NCBI GenBank assembly: GCA_035606695.1
Contig: DATNEW010000039.1
Location: 62,001-126,000, forward strand
Origin: Gemmatimonadaceae bacterium
GTDB taxonomy: Bacteria > Gemmatimonadota > Gemmatimonadetes > Gemmatimonadales > Gemmatimonadaceae
Direction of reading: 5' to 3'
Length of the DNA stretch: 64,000 nucleotides
In this document: positions 35,570 to 45,149 of the stretch, piece by piece
Layout: each line of letters begins with the position of its first letter
Position numbering within the stretch: the stretch's first letter is position 1
Program-made: the position numbers and the translations under genes
Notes under the pieces: generated by a model
Seen by the model: the letters and a program-made list of their open reading frames with translations, nothing else
What the model was told of the DNA's origin: nothing
The model's database searches: none

Positions 35570-35871
35570 CAAAAAGGTACAGCGGCTCGGGTTGCGGCGG
35601 CCTGGTGCCGATACTAACCTATGGGCGCTCATACCTGTAATGCCGACGAATGTCGACATGTGATATTTGTGACGCTGACCGGGTTGCTTTTGGCCGGACC
35701 CGGAGAGAATGTTAAGGGCTGTTGAGCAGAGTTAACTGCCGCGAGTATGAAGTAAGGAAAGCGGTAGTCGTTTGTAACCGGCGTCACTGCATCGGCGAGC
35801 ATGGGGTCACATTTTCCTCGGCTCTCGCCCATGCATCAACTGATTTCTCTCTCAAGGTAGAGACTTCGACG
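35570..35871. other. 302-base intergenic region before the repeat lipoprotein
   Basis: No gene or tRNA is visible. It holds GTAAG at 35752 and GTAAC at 35774 (22 bases apart), an inverted repeat CCGGGT/ACCCGG at 35679-35703 and the palindrome TGTCGACA (35651-35658). Probably a promoter region for the lipoprotein gene; the GTAAC repeats echo those at the pseudopilin promoters. Confidence 0.4.
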
Positions 35872-38691
35872 ATGATCTCTCTCCGTTCGCTGTTCACCCT
35901 GTCCGCTGTTGCCGCGCTGTCCGCCTCGATTTCGGGCTGCGGTGACCTCTCCAGCAATCCGCTGACACGCGCGCTGCAGCCAGGCAGCGCCAACCTCGAT
36001 GGCTCGGTCGGGTGTACGGGCAACGCTTGTAAGAACGGCGACATCGACGTGCGCGTGCTCGCCGACAAAGTCGGCAACGCGGTGATCGTCGTCCACACGG
36101 GGACGTTCGATCCGAGCACCGGGACCGCGGTGCCGAACGGCTACTTCCAGACGTTGCAGTACAAGGTCTACAACGACGCCGGCAAGCAGGTGCTGGTGCG
36201 CAACGTCAACTTCAACAAGTCCAACACCACCGTCTACAGCGCACCGATCCCGCTGTGCGCCGGCAACGGATCGGACGACGACGACGACAATGGCTCGTCG
36301 TCCTTCGCATCCTGCGGCACGCACTTCGGCGCCAAGTGGAAAGTCTCCGTTCAGGCGAACGTGAAGGGCGTCGGCGGCGACGACAAGAAGACGGCGGTCG
36401 TGCGCGAAGACGGCGTGAACGGCTACCTGCCGGACGTCGATCTCTCGCACCAGGCAATCACGGTCGTCAGCGCGAATCAGTCGAACGGAGTACCGGCCGG
36501 CTCGCCCGTGCAGTTCACGGTGAACGTCCCAAACGAGGCACCGACGACGCCCACGGGCCCGGGGGTCTTCCCGGTGCAGACGGCGTGCGTCGTCACGGTC
36601 GACGGCAACATTCAGCTTGCTGTCCCGAACGTGGTGATCCTAGGGCATCCGACGAATCCCTTCGCGTTTTCGTACGTCACGGGTCCGCTGCTCAGCATTC
36701 CGGCGAACGGCCACCTTCCCTGCACGTTCAACCTCACGCTTCCCGCCGGCCCGCATACGATCGTCGTGACTGCGGCGCCCGTCATTCCCGGCGATTTCGA
36801 TTACAGCAACAACAGCACGCAAACCTTCACGTTCACCGCGTCGAACCAGCCGACCGACATCGCCGTGGGAGGCGTGCAGGTCGACTACCTCGACGGTGCG
36901 GGTCCGGGCAATCTGGCGAACAAGCCAATCACGGCCGGCCAGACGGTGCAGCTCGATCAGCTGATCACGCTCGTGAGCGGCGCGGCACCGGGCGGCACTA
37001 TCTCGTGCTCCGCGACCATCACGGATCCGAACGGCGTTGCGACGACGTTGACGGGCAGCACGCCCGGATCGGCAACCGCGTGTAAGTTGACGAATTATCG
37101 TTTTGCCATCGCCGGCGACTACACGTATACGGCCACGATCTCGACGACCCCGGCCGATGCGAACGCGGCGAACAACACGACCGCCGCGATCACCATTCAT
37201 GCGTCGGCGCCCACCACGGCGATCAGCGCGGTGGTGCAGAACATCTCGCTCGTCACGCCGACGCAGAACATCGTACTGCCGGCCAACCCGGATACGGTCG
37301 TGCACGCGGGCCAGCTCGTCACGTACTCGGCCGATGTCAGCTCGTCTCTCGTCGGCTTGTCGACGAGCGCGGTCACTTGTCACGCCTTCATCGACGGTGG
37401 CGACTCGACAGCCAAGGTCCAGTGGATCGCGCAAACGATCACCGCAACGACCGGCGCGACGATTCAGCCATGCAGCTTCAAGGCGGCAATCGCCGAGTCC
37501 AACACGTCGGCCGCCGGCGCGACGCACACCGTCGGCGTGCAGGTGACGACGGCCACGGGCTTGCTGAACCTGTCGCCGCCGGCGCCGGGACAAGGCACGC
37601 CGTTTTACACGGTGAACGTGCATGTCGCGACGCGCCTCGACATCAGCGCCGGCGCATTCACGATCGTCGGCAAGACGCGGTTGCTCACCGACACCACGAT
37701 CAAGCAGGGTGCGACGGCGACGTTCCAAACGACCGTGACGGGACCGGCGAACACGCAGGTGAGCTGTGGCACGCTCGTCACTGCGCCGAGCGTGAACGAT
37801 CCGACGGTGATCGGCAATTTGACGCCCACGACGCTCACGACCACGAACGTGACGCTCACGAACGGAAGCGGCGTCTGTCAGTATTCGGTCATTGCGCCGT
37901 CGAACCTTGGTCTCGCGTCGATTCCGCTTCAGGCCAGCATCGCGGCCGTGAACACCACGGCTCTGGATCCGACGCCGGCCAATAACATCGCGGCGGGCAC
38001 ACTGACCATCAGCAGCAACGGCCAGTTCACGTCCCTGCCGAATCCGTCGGCGGACGCGATCGACATCGAGCAGTCGTGGGTCAACGGACCGACGATCCCG
38101 GACACGCAAATCGGCACGCTCTCGACGCAGCAGTTCTCGGTGAAGCACCTCGCGCTGATCGTCATTCCGACGCAGAACATTCTCGGCACGTTCAGTTTGT
38201 CGGGTACGGTCACGAGCGACACCGCTTCGGCGACGCCGGTCAACTTTGGCACCGGCACGGTGAGCGGCACACTGCAAGCCGCCGTTTCGCGCGGAGAAAA
38301 CTGTCAGTCGGTGAACATCGTGAACGGGCCGCTCAACCCGCCGAACGAGCCGCTGAATACGAGCGGCACGAACGCCCTGGGCTTCTCTGCGTCGGTGTGC
38401 GCGGTGGACAACGGGAACGGCTTCCAGACGATCACCGTCGACTATGCCCAGGCGCTGACGGGACCGATCGCCGGGTCGGCCAATCCGCTGCTGTTCAAGA
38501 ACAACGTGCGCATGCGCATCGTGCTGGGCTTCACGCTCACGGGCTCGACTCACGCCGATCAGGTGAGCGCGACTGTCCCGGTGACGGTCACGAGCTTCCT
38601 CGGCGGTCCGTGCACGTCGGCGACGGGCGATGAAAGCGATCCGCGGACATGCGGCACGGCGTTCACCCTCGGAAACGTCACAACGCCATAA
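35872..38691 (+). CDS. Large repeat lipoprotein with CARDB/Ig-like modules
   Basis: A 939-residue lipoprotein (lipobox SISGC near residue 23). It starts with a domain containing Cys-rich loops and a run of five Asp residues (DDDDDNGSSS) and continues with several Ig-like/CARDB-like modules of about 110-130 residues: for example VPAGSPVQFTVNVPNEAP, ITAGQTVQLDQLITLVSG and VVHAGQLVTYSADVSSS, each ending with strands such as ANNTTAAITI. The protein sits between pseudopilin pairs and is a likely substrate or surface partner of the pilus/secretion system, though no experiment shows it. ATG 35872 is chosen since it opens the signal peptide. Confidence 0.8.
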   Translation: MISLRSLFTLSAVAALSASISGCGDLSSNPLTRALQPGSANLDGSVGCTGNACKNGDIDVRVLADKVGNAVIVVHTGTFDPSTGTAVPNGYFQTLQYKVYNDAGKQVLVRNVNFNKSNTTVYSAPIPLCAGNGSDDDDDNGSSSFASCGTHFGAKWKVSVQANVKGVGGDDKKTAVVREDGVNGYLPDVDLSHQAITVVSANQSNGVPAGSPVQFTVNVPNEAPTTPTGPGVFPVQTACVVTVDGNIQLAVPNVVILGHPTNPFAFSYVTGPLLSIPANGHLPCTFNLTLPAGPHTIVVTAAPVIPGDFDYSNNSTQTFTFTASNQPTDIAVGGVQVDYLDGAGPGNLANKPITAGQTVQLDQLITLVSGAAPGGTISCSATITDPNGVATTLTGSTPGSATACKLTNYRFAIAGDYTYTATISTTPADANAANNTTAAITIHASAPTTAISAVVQNISLVTPTQNIVLPANPDTVVHAGQLVTYSADVSSSLVGLSTSAVTCHAFIDGGDSTAKVQWIAQTITATTGATIQPCSFKAAIAESNTSAAGATHTVGVQVTTATGLLNLSPPAPGQGTPFYTVNVHVATRLDISAGAFTIVGKTRLLTDTTIKQGATATFQTTVTGPANTQVSCGTLVTAPSVNDPTVIGNLTPTTLTTTNVTLTNGSGVCQYSVIAPSNLGLASIPLQASIAAVNTTALDPTPANNIAAGTLTISSNGQFTSLPNPSADAIDIEQSWVNGPTIPDTQIGTLSTQQFSVKHLALIVIPTQNILGTFSLSGTVTSDTASATPVNFGTGTVSGTLQAAVSRGENCQSVNIVNGPLNPPNEPLNTSGTNALGFSASVCAVDNGNGFQTITVDYAQALTGPIAGSANPLLFKNNVRMRIVLGFTLTGSTHADQVSATVPVTVTSFLGGPCTSATGDESDPRTCGTAFTLGNVTTP

Positions 38692-38709
38692 CCCAGATGA
38701 TGGTACGAA

Positions 38710-38756
38710 ACGCGCTGGCTCTCTGGATCGTCGATCTCGGAGCCAGCGCGTGCTAT
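38710..38756 (+). terminator. Probable terminator after the repeat lipoprotein gene
   Basis: A perfect 12-bp stem (38710-38721 with 38740-38751) and an 18-base loop that folds once more, followed by GCTATTTTC. It lies 18 bases after the stop. Confidence 0.65.
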
Positions 38757-38790
38757 TTTCGGCGCCGTATGGGAGCCTAATGGCGTCGGT

Positions 38791-39426
38791 ATGCGAATGA
38801 AGCCAAGTCGAAGACGATCGGGATTCACTCTCGTCGAGATCGCCGTAGCCGCGGTGATTCTCGCGCTCCTGGCTGCCGTCACCACGCCGTATTTGATCGG
38901 GTTCATCGACAAGCAGCGCGCGCAAACGACGGCGGACAAGCTTGCGGCGCTTGCCACGGGCATCGCGGCGTTCAACTCCGCTGTCCACGCGACGGCGACG
39001 TTGACGACCACGACGATGTATCCCGGCCGCCTGTCGGAGCTGACCAACGTCATCGTCACGAACACGACCGCGTCACACACGAGCTGCGGCACCGCGACCG
39101 CGACACTCTCGACATTTACGACGACGGCCGTCACGAGCTGGAACACGAGCGCCCCGTTCGTCACGTTCATGATCACGACGAATGGCGTCGAGACCCCCAT
39201 GGGCATCATCATGGATTCCATCGTGCGAACGAGCATCACGAATCCGCCGACGCCCACGACGCTGCAGCTCAAGATCATCGGCGCCGACTCCACGGATGCG
39301 CCGCTGCTCGACCGAATCGTCGATGGCGGCGACGGCGCCTCCGCGGGTGTGGTGCAGTGGGTCGCGAACGCCAACCCCGCGCTCGTCGATATCAAGTATT
39401 TCATTCCGGCAGGTGGCAAATGCTGA
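38791..39426 (+). CDS. Pseudopilin with C-terminal Cys
   Basis: A 211-residue pseudopilin: leader MRMKPSRRRSG, then FTLVE and a hydrophobic helix (VAAVILALLAAVTTPYLI). The mature part is Thr-rich and lacks the WxGPYL motif of the others, so it may be a minor pseudopilin. The protein ends AGGKC, with Cys as the last residue, and has one more Cys (SCGTATA). Its stop overlaps the next pseudopilin by 7 bases (ATGCTGA). Confidence 0.83.
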   Translation: MRMKPSRRRSGFTLVEIAVAAVILALLAAVTTPYLIGFIDKQRAQTTADKLAALATGIAAFNSAVHATATLTTTTMYPGRLSELTNVIVTNTTASHTSCGTATATLSTFTTTAVTSWNTSAPFVTFMITTNGVETPMGIIMDSIVRTSITNPPTPTTLQLKIIGADSTDAPLLDRIVDGGDGASAGVVQWVANANPALVDIKYFIPAGGKC

Positions 39427-39977
39427 CGCGCGCACATCGCCGCGGCGGCTTTACGCTCGCCGAAGTGCTGGTCTCCTTCGCGTTGATCGCGGTGCTCGCG
39501 GCCGTCATCGTTCCAACGATTCGCGGCCGTTTGCAGGGTGGATACGAGGATGCACTCGTGCAGGAAATCGACAATCTGTCGAGCGCGGTGATCGCCTACC
39601 GGCAGGACGTCGGACACTATCCGCCGAACTTCGACTATCTCACGGCGCTGCCGGCGACGCCGAAGGACAAATGCGGCGTCACACTCAGCGCGACCGCGCA
39701 GGCGAACTGGCGCGGCCCGTACGTCACGCGCGCCATTCTTCCGTTCGGCGTGTTTCTGGTGGCGCAGAAAGACAGCGTCGTCGACACGCTGTACACCGCG
39801 ACGTCGCCCACTGGCCTCATCATCCGAATCAAGGGTCCGGATACGCTCACGGCGCACAACATCGACGTTGTCTTCGACGGTGTGAACAACAAAGGCACCG
39901 GTTCGCTCCAGTGGACTCCCGGAACGAACGACGTCGTGATGGACTACATCATTCCCACGAAGAGCGGGGCGTGCTGA
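39420..39977 (+). CDS. Pseudopilin, GspG-like, with C-terminal Cys
   Basis: A 185-residue pseudopilin: leader MLTRAHRRGG, then FTLAE and helix. Mature part: DNLSSAVIAYRQDVGHYPPNF and WRGPYV, as in GspG. Like its upstream partner it ends in Cys (KSGAC) and has one internal Cys (KDKCG), so each could form an internal disulfide or pair with the other. Coupled to the previous gene by overlap and convergent with the SARP-type gene, whose end lies 12 bases away. Confidence 0.85.
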   Translation: MLTRAHRRGGFTLAEVLVSFALIAVLAAVIVPTIRGRLQGGYEDALVQEIDNLSSAVIAYRQDVGHYPPNFDYLTALPATPKDKCGVTLSATAQANWRGPYVTRAILPFGVFLVAQKDSVVDTLYTATSPTGLIIRIKGPDTLTAHNIDVVFDGVNNKGTGSLQWTPGTNDVVMDYIIPTKSGAC

Positions 39978-39989
39978 CGTCTCTCGCGC

Positions 39990-42900
39990 TCAGCGCGAGC
40001 GAGCGCGGGGCGCGGGCTGATCGAGCGTGACGTTCGAGATGGCGACGCTGCTTCCAGTCGCCCGTCCGCCCATCCACCATTGTGCGACAGTCTCTTCGCC
40101 CGTCGAGCCCAGGAAGCTGAGGCTCGACTTCCAGCGCTGGGTGCCGTCGATCGCGAACACCACCGAGCGATCTGCGCCGACGCTGACGTCGATCGTATGA
40201 CGATCGCCCGCGCCCGTTGCCGCGGCAGGTTCGGAGAAGTTTTCAGGTCCGACGCTGTAGGTGAGGTTGCCGGAGGCGCCATCCCACGCGACAGTCACGA
40301 GCGGCGTGAATTGCGGCGCACGTCGGTCGATCGAGCCTTCGGCGGCTGCCGCGACGAAGCCGAGCATCAACGTCGTCGCTGACGGCCGGCCGGTGAACGG
40401 AGCTGTCACTCGCACGCTCGCGTGCAACCCTGGACGAAGGGCCATTGCGGACCGCAGCAACAATCCGCTGTCCCATTCAAGGTCGCCGTTCGGGAAAACC
40501 GCGGGCGCACCGTCGCTCGTACGTCCGGTGCGCGGCAACGGAACTCCGAGCGGCAACCAGCTCGAATCGATTCGCGCGAAGCTGTCGTTGAAATGCAACG
40601 CCTGATTTGAACTGACCAAGAGCGTCAGCGTATCAGCGCGCCATCCGGGAATCGACGCGATCACGCGGGCGCTACCGGTACCGCGCGCGACCACGGATAT
40701 CATACTTGCGGAGTCCGCGGCATTCGACTGCAATTGTGTTGCCTCGCGGCCTTGTACCGACCACTGCACAGGGACATCGCGCAGCGGACTGTTCGCCGGA
40801 GTGAGCGCGATGAATCCGAGGCGCGCCGTGTCGCCGACGGCGATCGATCTCGGCCCGACGATTCTGAGTCGATCGATGAACTGCGGCCGCCCGCCTGACC
40901 ACGACGCAATCGAGAACTGCCGGCCCGCGGGAGTCAGCCGCTTCGGTGTTCCGCCGAGCGACGGACGCGCATAGACGGCGCGATCGCCGTCGCGGACCGC
41001 TTCGAATGCGATCGAGCGCCCGTCCGGTGAAAAGACGGCGTGCGATTCGCCGGAACGATCCGAGATCGGCCACAGACGCTTGTTGTCGAAGTCATACACG
41101 TACAATCGCGAGCCACCGCCATCTCGCTGGCTCGTGAATGCCAGCAGCGAGCCGTCAGGCGACCACGCCAGCTCGTAATCGTCAGCGGAATTCGACGACA
41201 CGTTGAGAACGTCGCTGCCGTCGGCGCGCGAGACGAAGACGTCGCGCTGTCGTTGCGACCCGACGCGCGCCACCCACGCCACGCGATCGCCCGTGGGCGA
41301 CCACGCTGCCTCGGCAACCGCTCGGCTCGATGAGGTGTCGATTGGAACGGCGAGCGCGGGCGCACCAATGGTGACGCGCCAAAGATCCGTGTCGAGGCTG
41401 CCATCGACGAGAAGACGCGATCTCGAGACGAGCAACGATCGGCTGTCGGGAGACCACGCCAAACCAATGTTGTCGCCGGGTGTCGTGGATACGAGCGACG
41501 TGTCGCGTCGATCCACTCCGACGACGAGCAGCTGTTCGCCTTCGGGCGTCACGCGTTGCAAGGCGACGCGTTGACGATCTGGTGAAACGAGTCCGCCAGT
41601 CCATGGCGACGCGAGCGAATCCAGCCACGCCGGCGCGAACAATCCAGCGGCGGCGGCGATCGGCGTCCCCGTCGATCGCTCGCGTCGAGGATTGCGAATC
41701 AGCTCCAGCGCGGCGCGGCCCCGCGCATCGCGCTCGGTCAGTACGAGCGTGTCGGAAACATTTCGCGTGGAGGCGCGCGCGAGAACGATAGGGCGCGCGT
41801 AATATCCGGCGAGGGCGATCGCCAACGATGCGGCAATCGACACGACCCATTGCCGCGTCGAGGCAGGCCGCCACAGCGATCGCCGCGAGCGCACATCCGT
41901 TGGCGGCGCGGGTTCCGCGCGGCTGAAGGACACATCGTCATCGCGAACGGCGTTGTCGTCGGCGACCGGTGTACTTTCGACGCTCGGCGCGAGATCCGCG
42001 GAAGCGCCGTGGTCGCGCGCACCCGGAAGGGTGAGCCGGGTGCGGCCGAACGCGGTCAAAAGCGAGTCGACTTCGCGACGCGCGGCATCCGTCGGCGCGA
42101 ACGTCAGCGCGATGCCAAGGAGCCGTGCGACTTCGCTCGATGCGCCGATCGCGGCGGCGGCAAATGCCGCGGCGCGCGCGCGAATGAACGCATCGCCGGC
42201 GCGGCCGGCCATTGCGTAGAGTGACGCGAGCTCCGCGTCCGACGCATCGTGCTCGGCGGCGAGTGCGTCCGCGGCCCACGATGCAAGCACCGCGCGACCC
42301 GCGAGCCCGCTCGCATCGACGAGAAAACCTTGCGTCACGTCGTGAGCGACGGCGTATCCATCATCCGTCGCGCGCAGATAGCCAAGACGCAGCAACACTT
42401 CGACGGCCTCGTACGCAGCTGCTTCCGGCAGATGCGCCGCGGCCGCGAGCACGCGAAGATTCGCCGATCGTTCGAGCAGCGATGCGGCGAAGAACGTTCG
42501 CCGTTGCGACGGCGACAGCGCCTGGAATCGTGCCCATAGAATGTCGCGCAGGGAGGCCGGCAGTTCAGTCGTCGGTGTGCCGCTCGCCGTTCGTCGCGCG
42601 AGCTCGAGGATCGCGAACGGCCGGCCCCCGGATGCACGCACAACGCGATCGACGTCCGCGTCGGTCGTGCGACCGACACCGCGCAGGACGGCGCGTGCGA
42701 GCGCCAGCGACTCGTGATCGTCGAACGCACCGAGTGCGATCGAGGTGCTGGCGTTTCCGTCGACGTCGCTCAGGGCACGCAACCGTTCCACGGCGGCGCC
42801 TACGACTCGCTCCGTACGGTATGACGCGATGAACAACACGGGAGATTCGTGCAGCCGGCGCGAGAGATACACAAACAGGTCGATCGTCGACGGCGACGCG

Positions 42901-44150
42901 TGATGCATGTCGTCGACGATGACGCAGACTGGCCGTTCATACGCCGCTGCGTCGATCAGCGCCGCGATTCCCTCGAAGAATCGGAGCCGTCCCGTTTCGT
43001 CTTCGATGGGAGACGCGGCCGGCAGATCGAACGCATCTCGCAATTCAGGAAGAAGTCGCGCCGCCTCGGCGAGGAGATGCTTGCTGGCGCCTGCGACACC
43101 GGATGCGCGCACGATTGGTCGCAGCGCGTCGACGAGGCCTGCGTACGGAAGCACACCTCCAAGCCCGGCCTCACGCCCGCGCAAGAGCAGCACGCCGCCG
43201 AGGTTTCGCGCGCGGTCGGCGAATTCTTCGAGCAGTCGCGACTTGCCGATGCCGGCTTCGCCCTCGAGCAGCACTGTCGCGCCGCGCTCGTGTTTGAGAC
43301 CCGAGATGAGGGCCAGCATTCGCGCGAGCTCGGATTCACGGCCGACGAATGGAGCCTTTCCCGGCTCCGCCGAAATGCCGCTGCTGGGCGTCTGTTGGTC
43401 GCGTGCGCCGTGACGCTCGAGGCGCTCGACGAGTGCGCGCAGCGTGGCGGAGGGCGCGAGATCGAATTCGTCGCGAATTCGATCGATGAATTGGCGCAAC
43501 GTCGTGACGGCCTGCCGCGACTTGCCCGCGGCGACCAGCGTGTTGGCCGAAAAGAGCGCGGCAGACTCATCGTACGGCGCCGTGGTCGTCAGGCGATTCG
43601 CGTGGTCGAGCGCGTCGGACAGACGGCCGTCGGCGAGGGCGGATTCGCCGGCGGCCAACAAGGCTTCCTGGTATCGCGCGCGCAATCGGACCCGCTCGGC
43701 ATCGGCCCAGCGATCGAACGCGGGCTCGCCGGACTCGAAGCCCTCGAGAAACTCCCCGCCGTACGCGTTGATCGCGACTTCCCAATGTCCGGTCTCGAGC
43801 GCGGCGAGGAACTCATCGCGATCGGTCGACAGGATGCCGTCGGCGGACAACGCGACCTGGTCTCGGTCCTGAGGGAGCACCGTGTCGCCGAGTATGGTGC
43901 GCAATCGGTGGAGTGACTGCCGGAAGGCGTTTCGTGCGCGTTCCTCTGGGACTTCTCCCCAGAGGATACTGATCAGTTCGTCCCTCCTGGCCGGCCCTCG
44001 GACGGAGATGTAAGCCAGAATGGCAAGCGACTTACCGGCGCCGAGCTCAGCGGTGCCGTCCGCCGTGCCGAGTCCCGGGGAGCCAAGCAGACTCAACCGG
44101 AAATTTACGCTTGACGGGGAAGGCTGTGACGATGAATCGGACGGGGTCAT
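39990..44150 (-). CDS. Giant membrane-bound SARP-type regulator with AAA, PD40 and lectin-like domains
   Basis: A 1386-residue protein. Residues about 16-110 form an OmpR-like DNA-binding domain (SILWGEVPEERARNAFRQ), 115-245 the BTAD domain; together these define SARP regulators. An AAA ATPase follows (P-loop EGEAGIGKSR near 295; VIVDDMHHASP as Walker B) with a helical part to about 740. One membrane helix lies near 768-790 (VVSIAASLAIALAGYYA). Outside it are PD40/TolB repeats (about 840-1100: AWSPDSRS, AWSPDGS, FSPDGRS), an Ig-like domain and a C-terminal lectin/LamG-like domain (FNDSFARIDSSWLPLG). A one-component sensor passing surface signals to DNA is the likely role. Divergent from a pseudopilin pair. 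Confidence 0.85.
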   Translation of the reverse strand: MTPSDSSSQPSPSSVNFRLSLLGSPGLGTADGTAELGAGKSLAILAYISVRGPARRDELISILWGEVPEERARNAFRQSLHRLRTILGDTVLPQDRDQVALSADGILSTDRDEFLAALETGHWEVAINAYGGEFLEGFESGEPAFDRWADAERVRLRARYQEALLAAGESALADGRLSDALDHANRLTTTAPYDESAALFSANTLVAAGKSRQAVTTLRQFIDRIRDEFDLAPSATLRALVERLERHGARDQQTPSSGISAEPGKAPFVGRESELARMLALISGLKHERGATVLLEGEAGIGKSRLLEEFADRARNLGGVLLLRGREAGLGGVLPYAGLVDALRPIVRASGVAGASKHLLAEAARLLPELRDAFDLPAASPIEDETGRLRFFEGIAALIDAAAYERPVCVIVDDMHHASPSTIDLFVYLSRRLHESPVLFIASYRTERVVGAAVERLRALSDVDGNASTSIALGAFDDHESLALARAVLRGVGRTTDADVDRVVRASGGRPFAILELARRTASGTPTTELPASLRDILWARFQALSPSQRRTFFAASLLERSANLRVLAAAAHLPEAAAYEAVEVLLRLGYLRATDDGYAVAHDVTQGFLVDASGLAGRAVLASWAADALAAEHDASDAELASLYAMAGRAGDAFIRARAAAFAAAAIGASSEVARLLGIALTFAPTDAARREVDSLLTAFGRTRLTLPGARDHGASADLAPSVESTPVADDNAVRDDDVSFSRAEPAPPTDVRSRRSLWRPASTRQWVVSIAASLAIALAGYYARPIVLARASTRNVSDTLVLTERDARGRAALELIRNPRRERSTGTPIAAAAGLFAPAWLDSLASPWTGGLVSPDRQRVALQRVTPEGEQLLVVGVDRRDTSLVSTTPGDNIGLAWSPDSRSLLVSRSRLLVDGSLDTDLWRVTIGAPALAVPIDTSSSRAVAEAAWSPTGDRVAWVARVGSQRQRDVFVSRADGSDVLNVSSNSADDYELAWSPDGSLLAFTSQRDGGGSRLYVYDFDNKRLWPISDRSGESHAVFSPDGRSIAFEAVRDGDRAVYARPSLGGTPKRLTPAGRQFSIASWSGGRPQFIDRLRIVGPRSIAVGDTARLGFIALTPANSPLRDVPVQWSVQGREATQLQSNAADSASMISVVARGTGSARVIASIPGWRADTLTLLVSSNQALHFNDSFARIDSSWLPLGVPLPRTGRTSDGAPAVFPNGDLEWDSGLLLRSAMALRPGLHASVRVTAPFTGRPSATTLMLGFVAAAAEGSIDRRAPQFTPLVTVAWDGASGNLTYSVGPENFSEPAAATGAGDRHTIDVSVGADRSVVFAIDGTQRWKSSLSFLGSTGEETVAQWWMGGRATGSSVAISNVTLDQPAPRARSR

Positions 44151-44440
44151 CGGTGCCGTTGCGGAGCGCGCGAAGTAACAGCTCTAACCGTCGTAATGAC
44201 TGCTATTTATGAACGCCGTAACACCGACTGATGGCTGCCTAACGGCGACATAACGCCGTGTTGCGATAATTCCCTCGTCATCGCGGTCCCGGAGGTTGTG
44301 GCCCGGTACTGTTTCCCATGGGCGCCGATGCCATCGTGATGCGGTCGTAAGTAGCGTAACGCGAGGCGTAACCCCAAGCCAAACATGATCGTCCACGATT
44401 GTCTACGCGAAGATTCCTTTTGAGTGTTTGTGAGAATGCC
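44151..44440. promoter_or_regulatory. Divergent SARP-pseudopilin region with phased NTAAC/T repeats
   Basis: 290 bases without a gene. NTAAC/NTAAT occurs at 44175, 44184, 44193, 44218, 44239, 44250, 44347 (GTAAG), 44356 and 44368; neighbouring copies are 9, 11, 12 or 21 bases apart, about one or two helical turns. Such clustering is unusual in GC-rich DNA. It may be the operator of the SARP-type protein encoded to the left, controlling itself and the pseudopilins to the right. Confidence 0.5.
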
Positions 44441-45070
44441 ATGACCCAGCGAATCGAAAAAGTCAGCCGGCGTCGCGGATTTACGCTTCCGGAAGTCCTC
44501 GTCACCGTGAGCCTGGTCGCGATCTTGGCAGCCGTAGTCGTGCCCGCCATTGCGGGTCAGATTCGCAAGGGCGATCAGTCGCGCATCGGGAATGACATGT
44601 TGGCCATCCGTGGCGGCGTGGAGCAGTTCCTGTCGGACGTTCGCCGGTACCCGTCTGACGTAACGCAACTCGTCACGCCGATTACCACGACTCAGTCTCC
44701 GCTGACCGGAACTGGCCTGGGAACGTACGGCAAGCCGGACACGCTCCGCTGGCGCGGACCGTACCTGAGCAAAGACGCTGCGTCGATTCTCGGAACGGGA
44801 TACGGCTACAGCTTCAAGAGCACCTTCTTCAATCAGTCGCTCACGGCGAACAGTGCCGTGCCTGGTAGCGGTGCGGGTTATCAAGCGTATCTGGTGCTGT
44901 GCCTTCCAATGAATCCCACGGGCAGCACGGCCACCACCGATGCCTCGAACGCGCTCACCATCGACCAGATGTTCGATGACGGCGACATCACCAACGGGGT
45001 GATTCGCTACATCTCGCCGGGCGGCGGCCACGCCGACACGCTCAAGTTCCTCGTCATGCCCATTTATTGA
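44441..45070 (+). CDS. Pseudopilin, GspG-like
   Basis: A 209-residue pseudopilin with leader MTQRIEKVSRRRG and FTLPE (Pro at +4, as in GspH-like and MSHA pilins), then a hydrophobic helix. The GspG-type part has DMLAIRGGVEQFLSDVRRYP and WRGPYL. ATG 44441 is chosen for leader length; an ATG 42 bases upstream has no family support. First of a pair with the gene at 45150. Confidence 0.86.
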   Translation: MTQRIEKVSRRRGFTLPEVLVTVSLVAILAAVVVPAIAGQIRKGDQSRIGNDMLAIRGGVEQFLSDVRRYPSDVTQLVTPITTTQSPLTGTGLGTYGKPDTLRWRGPYLSKDAASILGTGYGYSFKSTFFNQSLTANSAVPGSGAGYQAYLVLCLPMNPTGSTATTDASNALTIDQMFDDGDITNGVIRYISPGGGHADTLKFLVMPIY

Positions 45071-45149
45071 GTCGGGAACCGCTTCCGACCGATCGCTTGC
45101 AAGTTCGACGTTCATCCTGCTGTTCAGATAGACCACTAAGGAGAAAACC

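Noticed and set aside
36640-38988. 782-codon open frame opposite the repeat lipoprotein
   Set aside because: It is antisense to a gene with lipobox and domain structure, has an Arg-rich composition typical of shadow frames in GC-rich DNA, and no recognisable motif.
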